From positions 1 through 64,000 of the forward strand of contig DAOLES010000004.1 of assembly GCA_035326705.1 (NCBI GenBank): DNA of 64,000 nucleotides. The letters are read 5' to 3'. This stretch comes from Oligoflexia bacterium. Lineage in GTDB: Bacteria > Bdellovibrionota_G > JALEGL01. The position numbers were made by a program, and so were the translations under genes. Of this stretch, positions 44,063 to 51,782 are shown piece after piece (position 1 is the first letter of the stretch; every line of letters begins with the position of its first letter). Under the pieces are notes generated by a model. The model was given only the letters and a program-made list of their open reading frames with translations. It was not told where the DNA came from and did no database searches.

Positions 44063-44287
44063 ATGATACAGGCTGGCATGGTTGGAGTACTTAAAGTTTT
44101 GTTGAAACTTTACAAGCTTTTTTTATCACCTTTTTTAGGGACACGATGCCGTTTTCACCCAACGTGTTCTGTTTATTGTGTTGAGGCTATTGAAAAAAAA
44201 GGTTTAAGCTACGGCACTTTTTTAGCTTTAAAGCGTATCGTTCGTTGCAACCCTTGGTACAGCGGCAAAGACCATGTTTTAGAATAG
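44063..44287 (+). CDS. yidD: Membrane protein insertion efficiency factor YidD
   Basis: The 74-residue protein starts at the ATG at 44063, four bases after the rnpA stop. LYKLFLSPFLGTRCRFHPTC and CNPWYSGKDHV are the conserved YidD (DUF37) segments, including the cysteine triplet. YidD is membrane-associated and assists YidC. A start at 44078 is an alternative. Confidence 0.92.
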   Translation: MIQAGMVGVLKVLLKLYKLFLSPFLGTRCRFHPTCSVYCVEAIEKKGLSYGTFLALKRIVRCNPWYSGKDHVLE

Positions 44288-44335
44288 ATTAATTTTGGAT
44301 TGAACGTAAAAGGTAAAAGAGAGAAGGATATCAAT

Positions 44336-46048
44336 ATGCAAAACCAAGAAAGTAAACCAGAAGGCCGTTTTTTCCTGGCCATGGCCATGACCTTTGGTTT
44401 TTTGTTTGTCTGGTACAATTATCTTGCGCCTAAACCGGCAAGCGCTATCAAAGAAAACGTTTCTAGTCAGCAAGATACATCAGTTGAAGATAAAAATACA
44501 AGCTTGCGTCAAAAGCAGGAAGTCACCAATAAAGTTGATACTGCCAAGCAAATGCCTGAACAAGATAAAAGCCTTGTTAACATTGCCACAAAACCTACAG
44601 CGCAACAATCAATCAAACCCGAACAAAAAACAGTTGAAACCAATAGTTTTGCTCTAAGTTTTAGCAATCAAGGCGGCGGTTTGTTTAAAGTTGTTTCAAA
44701 AGAACATATGAAAGTTAAAGGGGGTGAAGAGGGAGTTGTACTTTTGGCTGCAACCAAACATCATGCTTTACCACTGTCTTGGTTGTTTGACATCAATGGC
44801 CAAATTATTGACACAGGCAACATGCCTTTTAAGATGGTTTACAATGAAAGTGAAAAAACAGTTGAGTTTAATCAGCAGTTGGCTGCAGACCTGTCTTTGA
44901 GCAAAACTTTTTCTTGGCAAGAAGAGAGTCATTTGATTGGACATGCAATAAAAATTAATAACACAGGATCTAAACCCTATACCATTAAACCCATCATAGA
45001 ATTGGCAGCGCAAGAAGCTGTGCAGACAGAAAAAAAACGCAGTTTCTTTTTTGCACCACAACTGAACCAGCTTAGCGGTTTGGCGGACATTGGTGATGAT
45101 GTTTCACGTTGGCCAGTGAGTAAGTTTGGGACGGATGAAAAACCCACCAAAATTCCAACAGGAGGCATTGAGTGGTTTGGTTTTGATCAACAATACTTTT
45201 TGTTTTCAGCTTTACCTAAAGAAGGACGTTGGGAAAGCCTTAAAGTTGAAAAAGCTATTGGTGAAAATGAAGGTGTGATTTCTGCCCAATACCCAAGTTG
45301 GAGTTTGGCAGCGGGCCAGCAAAAAAGTTATGCGATAGATATTTATGCTGGACCAAAAGATATTCATGTCTTGGAGCAAACCAAGCCTGGACTTGAACAA
45401 GCCATTGACTTGGGGTCTTGGTTGGGGCCTATTGCTAGACCCATTTTAAGGTTTTTAAAATTTTTACATGATTTTGTACCCAACTATGGGGTGGCCATTA
45501 TTTTACTCACCGTACTTGTGCGTTTGTTGATGTTTCCGTTAACGCAAGTGCAAGCCAAGAGCATGAAAAAAATGTCTTTGCATAAACCACAAATGGATGC
45601 ACTGAAAGAACAGTACAAAGATGACAGAGAAGCTTATTCTAGAGAATTGATGGGCTACATGCGTGAGCATAAAATTAACCCAGCATCGGGTTGTTTTTTG
45701 CTTATTTTACAAATGCCGGTGTTTTTTGCTTTATACCGAGTATTGTATAACTCTATTGAACTAAGACACGCGCCATTTTTTGGTTGGATAAACGATTTAT
45801 CGGCGCATGATCCCTTATTTATTCTTCCTGTGCTTTTGGGTATCTCCATGTTTTTTCAACAAAAACTTACCCCAACAGCTGGGGTTGATCCTGCTCAACA
45901 ACAAATAATGAAATTTATTCCACTGATATTTACAGTGTTCATGATCTTTTTACCGGCAGGTTTAAATTTATACATTTTGGTCAGTACCTTGTGGGGCGTA
46001 GGCCAACAGTACTGGATTCAAAAAGGAACAAAGGCTGTGACAGCCTAA
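44336..46048 (+). CDS. yidC: Membrane protein insertase YidC
   Basis: The 570-residue Oxa1/YidC insertase integrates proteins into the inner membrane. It has an N-terminal helix (FFLAMAMTFGFLFVWYNY), a variable linker and a large periplasmic domain as in Gram-negatives (about residues 100-345), then the conserved five-helix core from FLHDFVPNYGVAIILLTVLV onwards, including LKEQYKDDREAYSRELM and GCFLLILQMPVFFALYRVL. GAAGGA seven bases before the ATG at 44336 fixes the start. The following 261-base gap is full of inverted repeats. Confidence 0.95.
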   Translation: MQNQESKPEGRFFLAMAMTFGFLFVWYNYLAPKPASAIKENVSSQQDTSVEDKNTSLRQKQEVTNKVDTAKQMPEQDKSLVNIATKPTAQQSIKPEQKTVETNSFALSFSNQGGGLFKVVSKEHMKVKGGEEGVVLLAATKHHALPLSWLFDINGQIIDTGNMPFKMVYNESEKTVEFNQQLAADLSLSKTFSWQEESHLIGHAIKINNTGSKPYTIKPIIELAAQEAVQTEKKRSFFFAPQLNQLSGLADIGDDVSRWPVSKFGTDEKPTKIPTGGIEWFGFDQQYFLFSALPKEGRWESLKVEKAIGENEGVISAQYPSWSLAAGQQKSYAIDIYAGPKDIHVLEQTKPGLEQAIDLGSWLGPIARPILRFLKFLHDFVPNYGVAIILLTVLVRLLMFPLTQVQAKSMKKMSLHKPQMDALKEQYKDDREAYSRELMGYMREHKINPASGCFLLILQMPVFFALYRVLYNSIELRHAPFFGWINDLSAHDPLFILPVLLGISMFFQQKLTPTAGVDPAQQQIMKFIPLIFTVFMIFLPAGLNLYILVSTLWGVGQQYWIQKGTKAVTA

Positions 46049-46073
46049 GTTTTTAAAAGGAGAGAAAAAGAAA

Positions 46074-46147
46074 GAGATTATTTTATGAACGTTCGGCTGA
46101 TCGGGCAAGAGCCCTCAAGGCCTTCACTTATCATAAAGAATAATCTC
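46074..46147. repeat. Dispersed repeat GGCTGATYGGGC, copy C, within hairpin arms
   Basis: GGCTGATCGGGC-AAG-AGCCCTCAAG (from 46095) matches copy A at 34612. Here it lies between inverted arms GAGATTATTTTATGA (46074-46088) and TCATAAAGAATAATCTC (46131-46147), which gives it a mobile-element-like or structured-RNA-like layout. Confidence 0.6.
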
Positions 46148-46260
46148 ATTTGAGATAAGAAGTAAGTTTCGCGAAGTCACTGTATGTGACTGAGCGCACG
46201 GGAGTGAAAAAACAAAAACCGCGGTTTTTGTTTTTAAGAGGGTCTTAGGACTCTCTTAAA
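46144..46260. repeat. Tandem cluster of palindromes between yidC and jag
   Basis: In order: TCTCA-TT-TGAGA, TTCGCGAA, AGTCAC-TGTAT-GTGACT, a perfect 28-bp palindrome centred on CCGCGG (46208-46235), and TTAAGAGGGTC with GACTCTCTTAA (46234-46259). No reading frame explains them. Functions such as transcript processing, protein binding or termination are open. Confidence 0.7.
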
Positions 46261-46309
46261 AAAAGAGTGAAGCGGGAGGGGGAAGATCCCCCCTTAACAA
46301 GGAGGACAA

Positions 46310-47359
46310 ATGAATCAGGCAATTGAACAGGATTTAGACCACGAGTGGTTAGAGATTGAAGGTAAAAATAGAGAAGATGCTTTGGAAAGAGCTTGTGTAG
46401 CTTTAAATACCACTAAGGCTTATTTAGATTTTGAATTTTTAAACGATAAGCAAACCAAGTTGCGGGCAAGAAAAAGCGATGAAGAACAAAACCATAGCCA
46501 TAAAGCCAAGCCGCGCAAAAATGCAAACAACAAAACACATGAAAAAAATACAGAGCATGATGGCGATGATTATCAAGATGAAGCTGTGGAAGAGGTTTAT
46601 GTTGATCCAACCGATATGGGTAAAAATGCTAAAGCCATTTTAGAAAAAATATTATCTTACATTGATGACAATGTTGAGGTTGACCTTAAGGAAACAGAAA
46701 ATAAAATTTATTTGGATATTTTAGGTGAAGGTACAGGCTTGGTTATTGGTAAACGTGGTCAAACTTTAGAGGCCTTGCAACACGTTGTTGCCAAAGGTAT
46801 TGGCTTGGATAGAAGTTCTGATAAACGTTTGGTTTTAGATGCAGAAGGTTATAGAGAGCGTCGCCAAGAAAGTTTACGGTCTTTGGCTTACAAAATGGCA
46901 GCCAAAGCCAGCCGTGAAAAACGTTCAGTTAGTCTTGAACCTATGAGTGCTATGGATAGACGTGTGGTGCACATGGCCTTGGCCAATAACCGTCATATCA
47001 ACACCAAAAGTGTAGGTGAAGGTTTAGGACGTAAGGTCATGATTGTTCCTAAGAATGTAAGAAAAAATGGCAACGGTCGTTCCAATGATAGAAACAATAA
47101 TCGTAGAAGTAATGGCAACGGTAATTACAAAGGAGATAAAAACTCTCCGCGCTTAGCCAGTGGACCAAGCCGCATGCACGATTCTTATGATGTGCCACAT
47201 GCGCCAAACATGGATGTTTTTCCAGATAATATTGATGAGCTTGCAGACTTGCCAGAGCATGAGTTGGAAGCCCATTTAGAAGGCAATACACCAGAAACAC
47301 AAGCCAACAAAGAAAACAAACCAAAAGCAAAATTGGTCACCCGCCAAGATAAAGAGTAA
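46310..47359 (+). CDS. jag: RNA-binding protein Jag/KhpB with long C-terminal tail
   Basis: The 349-residue protein has an N-terminal Jag_N domain (about 10-50: HEWLEIEGKNREDALERACV), an acidic/basic linker, a KH domain with the GxxG loop (LVIGKRGQTLEALQHVVAKG, about 145-165), and an R3H domain ending SVGEGLGRKVMIVPK (about 250). A disordered tail of about 100 residues, rich in N, G, R and K and then acidic, follows; most family members end at the R3H domain. KhpB/Jag proteins bind RNA and influence division and cell shape. AAGGAGG precedes the start. It sits between yidC and mnmE as is typical. Confidence 0.9.
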   Translation: MNQAIEQDLDHEWLEIEGKNREDALERACVALNTTKAYLDFEFLNDKQTKLRARKSDEEQNHSHKAKPRKNANNKTHEKNTEHDGDDYQDEAVEEVYVDPTDMGKNAKAILEKILSYIDDNVEVDLKETENKIYLDILGEGTGLVIGKRGQTLEALQHVVAKGIGLDRSSDKRLVLDAEGYRERRQESLRSLAYKMAAKASREKRSVSLEPMSAMDRRVVHMALANNRHINTKSVGEGLGRKVMIVPKNVRKNGNGRSNDRNNNRRSNGNGNYKGDKNSPRLASGPSRMHDSYDVPHAPNMDVFPDNIDELADLPEHELEAHLEGNTPETQANKENKPKAKLVTRQDKE

Positions 47360-47416
47360 GGTTAAACAATAAGCCTATCTAAATTGTAGATGGGCAACAT
47401 TGTTTATAAGGCTTGT

Positions 47417-48796
47417 ATGTCAACAAAGATAAAGCATCGTCAATGTATTGTTGCCCCTGCTACTGGGCCAGCGCGCGGGGGTTTGGGAGTTATTCGTTTA
47501 TCTGGTGAAGATGCTTTGTCTACCGCAAAAAAATTCTTTAAATTTAGAGATAAAATTAAAGATGTACGCAGTCATCAAATGTACTACGGGCACTTTGTTG
47601 ATACCAATCAAAGTGTTGTCGATGATGGGTATTTTGTTTTTTTTGAATCTCCATATTCCTATACTGGAGAAGATACCGTTGAGTTGACGGTGCATGGTAA
47701 TCCAGTTACCCTCAATCATATGGTTGATTTGATTTGTCAAAATAGCTCCGCCCGTTTGGCTGAGCCAGGGGAGTTTACGCAACGTGCTTTTCTCAATGAC
47801 AAAATGAACCTAACGCAAGCAGAAGCAGTTGCAGAATTTATTCATGCTTCTTCTGTTGAAGCGTCCCGTTATGCTCAGTTGCGTTTGCAAGGGGGCTTGG
47901 CCCAACAAATTGAACAACTGTACATATTGGCTTTGGAAGTTTTAGCCGAGTGTGAAGCAGACATTGATTTTCCAGATGAAAATTTACCCATAGAAGACAA
48001 AGACCATATTTTAAAAAAACTGGATAATGTGATTGGCAGCTTACAGAGTTTATCCACAAGTTATAATGCAACGCGTAAAATGCATGATGGTTATAAGGTG
48101 GCTTTTTTAGGTCAACCCAATGTTGGCAAGTCCTCCTTATTTAATGCAATCTTGCAAGAGGACAGAGCCTTGGTGTCTGATATTGCTGGAACAACCCGTG
48201 ACCGCATTCACGAAAGTTTATTGATAGAAGGTTGCCCGGTACAATTGATGGATACCGCCGGTTTACGTGCGGATACAAAAGACAGTATTGAACAAGCGGG
48301 TATACAATTGAGCTTAAAAAGTTTAGAGCAAGCAGATTTGGTTTGTCTGCTCACCGATAATCCGGAGTTTATTGAGTGGGATGCAATTGTTCAGGCGCAA
48401 CAGCAGTACAATTTTAAACTTTGGAACGTGATAAATAAAGTAGATCTTAAGCCAGATTTACAAAAATTACACGCACCAAAGGACAATACCTTTGTTTTAT
48501 CGGCTAAAAGCAAACAAGGTTTAGATGAATTTATGGCAGCTTTAACGCTACTGATACAAAATGAACTCAGTGATGAAAAAGTGTTGCTTGGAAACCTACG
48601 TCAAAAAAGGCTTATAGACCGATCATTAGAATCGTTTTTAAGCGCAAAAAAAAGTTGGCTAAGGGGTCAGGCTGAGGAATTTGTGGCTTTGGAGCTTAGA
48701 GAGGGCATGAGTGCTTTGATGACTTTACTTGGAAAAGAAGATATTACGGAAGAAATTTTGGATACCGTATTTTCTAAGTTTTGTGTGGGCAAATAA
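47417..48796 (+). CDS. mnmE: tRNA modification GTPase MnmE
   Basis: The 459-residue GTPase works with MnmG to make 5-carboxymethylaminomethyl or 5-aminomethyl-type groups on wobble uridine 34. The N-terminal tetrahydrofolate-binding domain begins IVAPATGPARGGLGVIRLSG. The G domain has G1 GQPNVGKS, G2/G3 DIAGTTRD and DTAG, and NKVD. The C-terminus ends in the conserved FCVGK, with the cysteine near the active site. The ATG at 47417 is chosen over the frame extension to 47390. Confidence 0.95.
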   Translation: MSTKIKHRQCIVAPATGPARGGLGVIRLSGEDALSTAKKFFKFRDKIKDVRSHQMYYGHFVDTNQSVVDDGYFVFFESPYSYTGEDTVELTVHGNPVTLNHMVDLICQNSSARLAEPGEFTQRAFLNDKMNLTQAEAVAEFIHASSVEASRYAQLRLQGGLAQQIEQLYILALEVLAECEADIDFPDENLPIEDKDHILKKLDNVIGSLQSLSTSYNATRKMHDGYKVAFLGQPNVGKSSLFNAILQEDRALVSDIAGTTRDRIHESLLIEGCPVQLMDTAGLRADTKDSIEQAGIQLSLKSLEQADLVCLLTDNPEFIEWDAIVQAQQQYNFKLWNVINKVDLKPDLQKLHAPKDNTFVLSAKSKQGLDEFMAALTLLIQNELSDEKVLLGNLRQKRLIDRSLESFLSAKKSWLRGQAEEFVALELREGMSALMTLLGKEDITEEILDTVFSKFCVGK

Positions 48797-48905
48797 TTGA
48801 GAGCAAGCCCTTTGTTGATCCCTATGTTTGGCTTATTGGATTAGCGTCCTTAAACCGGTGCATTGGAAAAACAAAGGTTTGTTGTCATGGAAAGAGGGTG
48901 ATTAT

Positions 48906-49661
48906 ATGGATAATGTTTCACGTGAAACATCGCTGGATATAAACAGCTATATCAATGTAAAAAACTTATGGTTTAAAGATGTTTTTCCGGAGGCTGAACC
49001 TTGGGCAGTATTGGCGGCCAAATACAAAGAAGCGTGGTTACTAGCGTTTATTGAGCAAAAAAAATACATCGATTTGAAGGGACTTGAGCTGCCTGCGGTG
49101 GGTTTGGTGCAGGAGGATATAGTCTTAGAACATCCGCAAGCTGAAAAAAGTATAATTAAAGCTGGAGCCATCATTGCCAGCAAGGATGTTGTTGTTATGC
49201 CCGGGTGTAAGGTAGAGGCTGGAGCTTATCTTAATGGTCCCAGTATTTTAGGTCCAAAAACCATGGTCAGACACGCGGCTTATGTTCGTGGTGGCGTGCT
49301 GACTGGAAAAAACTGTGTTATTGGTCATAGTACTGAGGTTAAAAGCTCTATTTTTGCCAACGATGCCAAAGCCGCGCACTTTGCTTATGTAGGAGATAGT
49401 ATTTTAGGCAATGCGGTTAACTTGGGAGCAGGAACCAAGTTATCCAACTTAAAGATAGTGACCGGTAATATAAAAATAAAAATTGATGGTGGAATGGTGG
49501 ACACAGGTTTGAGAAAATTTGGGGCCATTATTGGAGATTCCTGTCAGACGGGATGCAATGCTGTGTTGAATCCTGGTGTGATTTTAAGCAAACAAAGCTT
49601 GGTTTATCCTTGCGTGTCGGTAAAAAAGGGCTTGTATAAAAGCAAAAGTTTAATTAGATAA
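48906..49661 (+). CDS. Hexapeptide-repeat beta-helix protein, GlmU-C-like
   Basis: The 251-residue product has an N-terminal helical part (LWFKDVFPEAEPWAVLAAKY) and then a left-handed beta-helix of hexapeptide repeats, from IIKAGAIIASKDVVVMPGCK to VSVKKGLYKSK. Segment HFAYVGDSILGNAVNLGAGT closely resembles the acetyltransferase domain of GlmU, with its conserved His-x-x-Tyr-x-Gly-Asp. The nucleotidyltransferase half of GlmU is absent. It may be an acyltransferase; the substrate is unknown. GAGGGTGA precedes the ATG. A perfect parS site lies inside codons 3-8 and encodes NVSRET. It is inserted between mnmE and mnmG. Confidence 0.82.
   Translation: MDNVSRETSLDINSYINVKNLWFKDVFPEAEPWAVLAAKYKEAWLLAFIEQKKYIDLKGLELPAVGLVQEDIVLEHPQAEKSIIKAGAIIASKDVVVMPGCKVEAGAYLNGPSILGPKTMVRHAAYVRGGVLTGKNCVIGHSTEVKSSIFANDAKAAHFAYVGDSILGNAVNLGAGTKLSNLKIVTGNIKIKIDGGMVDTGLRKFGAIIGDSCQTGCNAVLNPGVILSKQSLVYPCVSVKKGLYKSKSLIR
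48914..48929. promoter_or_regulatory. parS site 1
   Basis: TGTTTCACGTGAAACA, a perfect 16-bp parS palindrome bound by ParB, lies within the 5' end of the beta-helix gene and reads V-S-R-E-T. Confidence 0.93.
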
Positions 49662-49705
49662 GCGCTAAGTGGTCTTGGTCTTACGCTTAAGGTTTCTGGG
49701 CAGCA

Positions 49706-49721
49706 TGTTTCACGTGAAACA
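49706..49721. promoter_or_regulatory. parS site 2
   Basis: Perfect 16-bp TGTTTCACGTGAAACA in the 228-base gap before mnmG, the only one of the four copies outside a gene. Confidence 0.93.
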
Positions 49722-49889
49722 TATTAAGCTTTTAGGGCAGGGCTTAGGAATAGAAAGTTTTTAAACTATCAAGGTCTGCTTATAAAAAACTGTGGGCCTA
49801 GGTTGATTTTTGATGTTAAGTTTAGGTAAGCAACATGCTAACATGGAGTAAGGAAAAAAATGGTAGTTCCATTTTGAAGTGAGGATTGA

Positions 49890-51767
49890 ATGTACGATGT
49901 ATTGGTTATAGGCGCAGGCCATGCTGGAATAGAAGCAGCCTTGGCGGCGGCACGCATGGGAGTAAAAACCTGTTTACTCACCGGCAATCTGGATAGAATA
50001 GGTCATATGTCCTGTAATCCAGCCATTGGTGGCGTGGGTAAGGGCCATATTGTCAAAGAAGTGGATGCGCTGGGTGGAGAAATGGCCAAAGCCATTGATC
50101 ATACCGGCATACAATTTAGAACCCTCAATACCAAAAAAGGACCGGCGGTTAGAGCCAGTAGAGCACAAGCAGACAAGTACCTTTATGCCGCTTACATGAA
50201 AAAAGTGGTTGAAAACACATCTAATCTTTATGTTAAACAGGGGATGGCGGTTGACCTGTCTTTTAATGATCAAGGCTGCACAGGTGCCATCACTGAAATG
50301 GGTGAACAAGTTTTAGCCAAAAAAACCATCATTACCACTGGCACCTTTCTCAATGGTTTGATCCATATTGGACAGTTCCAGCAAGCAGCAGGCAGACATG
50401 GAGACTTGCCAGCCTTGGGCCTAAGTGAAGCCTTGGCCAAAGCTGGTTTTAACATGGGTCGTTTAAAAACAGGGACTGTACCAAGGTTGGATGCCAGAAG
50501 CATTGATTACAGCAAGCTAGAGGAACAACCCGGAGATACGCCCTTGCCTTTGTTTTCTTTTTTTGGGCAAAGCACACAGGTTAAGCAAGTGCCCTGTCAC
50601 ATCACTTATACCAATCTTGATACCCATAAAATTATTGAGGATCATTTGCATGAGTCTGCTATGTACAGCGGCAATATCCAAGGGGCAGGACCGCGTTACT
50701 GTCCATGCATAGAAGATAAAGTGGTCCGTTTTGCGGATAAAGACCGGCATCAAATTTTTCTTGAACCAGAAGGTTTGAGCACGCAAGAAATTTATCCAAA
50801 TGGCTTATCCAATTCACTGCCATTGCCTGTGCAATTAAAGTTTTTACGCAGCATTGAAGGTTTGGAAAATGTGGAGATGATGCGCCCCGGTTATGCCATA
50901 GAATATGATTATGCTGACCCAACCCAACTCAAAGCCAGTTTGGAGACAAAACTGGTGCCTAACCTATATTTGGCCGGACAAATCAATGGAACCACAGGCT
51001 ATGAAGAAGCGGCTGGGCAAGGTTTGTTGGCAGGGGCCAATGCTGCTGCCAGTGTTTTAGGAAAAGACACACTAAATCTTAGCCGTAGTAATTCTTACAT
51101 TGGTGTGATGGTGGATGATTTGATCAGCAAAGGTGTTAAAGAGCCTTACAGAATGTTTACCTCAAGGGCAGAGCATCGCTTGCATTTACGTGAAGATAAT
51201 GCCGATGAGCGATTGATGCCCATAGCATATGAACAAGGACTTGTTTCACGTGAAACATTTGCTTTGTTTGAACAAAAAATGCAAGCCATTACCAACTGTG
51301 AGCAAAAACTCAAAAGCCATAAAATATCACCCACACCTGATATGCAACAACAACTGAATGATTTGGGAACCTCAGGCTTAAAAAAACAAAGCGATTTAAC
51401 GGAATTGTTAAGACGTCCAGAGATCTCATGGGAAGATATTTTGGTCTTGGACCCAAGCTTAAAAGATGTTTCACGTGAAACATTTGCCCAAGCCTGTATT
51501 CGCATCAAATATGCTGGCTACATTAAACGAGCACAAAATGAGGTGAGTTTGGCTGAAAAAGAAGACAATGCCAAGATTCCAGACGATATAGACTACAGCC
51601 TAGTCCCCAGTTTATCCAATGAAGTTCGAGAAAAACTCAATCAACTCAAACCAGAAACCTTGGGCCAAGCCTCCAGAATATCTGGTATGACCCCGGCCGC
51701 GGTTGCTATTTTACATGTGTATTTGAAAAAAACCCAAAAACCTAAGCAATTAGCCAATAGCTATTAA
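49890..51767 (+). CDS. mnmG: tRNA uridine-34 modification enzyme MnmG
   Basis: The 625-residue FAD protein is the partner of MnmE. The N-terminal GAGHAGIEAALAAARMG binds FAD. The GidA signature GKGHIVKEVDALGGEMAKA and the region TTGTFLNGLIHIGQ follow, and QINGTTGYEEAAGQGLLAG and the C-terminal SRISGMTPAAVAILHVYLKK complete the family match. Two parS palindromes are inside the gene (51242, 51467), both in the frame reading VSRET, so the protein sequence there is constrained by DNA function. TGAGGA lies before the ATG. Confidence 0.96.
   Translation: MYDVLVIGAGHAGIEAALAAARMGVKTCLLTGNLDRIGHMSCNPAIGGVGKGHIVKEVDALGGEMAKAIDHTGIQFRTLNTKKGPAVRASRAQADKYLYAAYMKKVVENTSNLYVKQGMAVDLSFNDQGCTGAITEMGEQVLAKKTIITTGTFLNGLIHIGQFQQAAGRHGDLPALGLSEALAKAGFNMGRLKTGTVPRLDARSIDYSKLEEQPGDTPLPLFSFFGQSTQVKQVPCHITYTNLDTHKIIEDHLHESAMYSGNIQGAGPRYCPCIEDKVVRFADKDRHQIFLEPEGLSTQEIYPNGLSNSLPLPVQLKFLRSIEGLENVEMMRPGYAIEYDYADPTQLKASLETKLVPNLYLAGQINGTTGYEEAAGQGLLAGANAAASVLGKDTLNLSRSNSYIGVMVDDLISKGVKEPYRMFTSRAEHRLHLREDNADERLMPIAYEQGLVSRETFALFEQKMQAITNCEQKLKSHKISPTPDMQQQLNDLGTSGLKKQSDLTELLRRPEISWEDILVLDPSLKDVSRETFAQACIRIKYAGYIKRAQNEVSLAEKEDNAKIPDDIDYSLVPSLSNEVREKLNQLKPETLGQASRISGMTPAAVAILHVYLKKTQKPKQLANSY
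51242..51257. promoter_or_regulatory. parS site 3
   Basis: Perfect TGTTTCACGTGAAACA inside mnmG, encoding V-S-R-E-T. Confidence 0.93.
51467..51482. promoter_or_regulatory. parS site 4
   Basis: Perfect TGTTTCACGTGAAACA inside mnmG, 225 bases after site 3, again encoding V-S-R-E-T. It is about 2 kb before parA. Confidence 0.93.
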
Positions 51768-51782
51768 ATAAACCATTATAAA

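Noticed and set aside
45100..45115. TGTTTCACGTTGGCCA in yidC as a fifth parS site
   Set aside because: Only the left half matches; the palindrome is lost.
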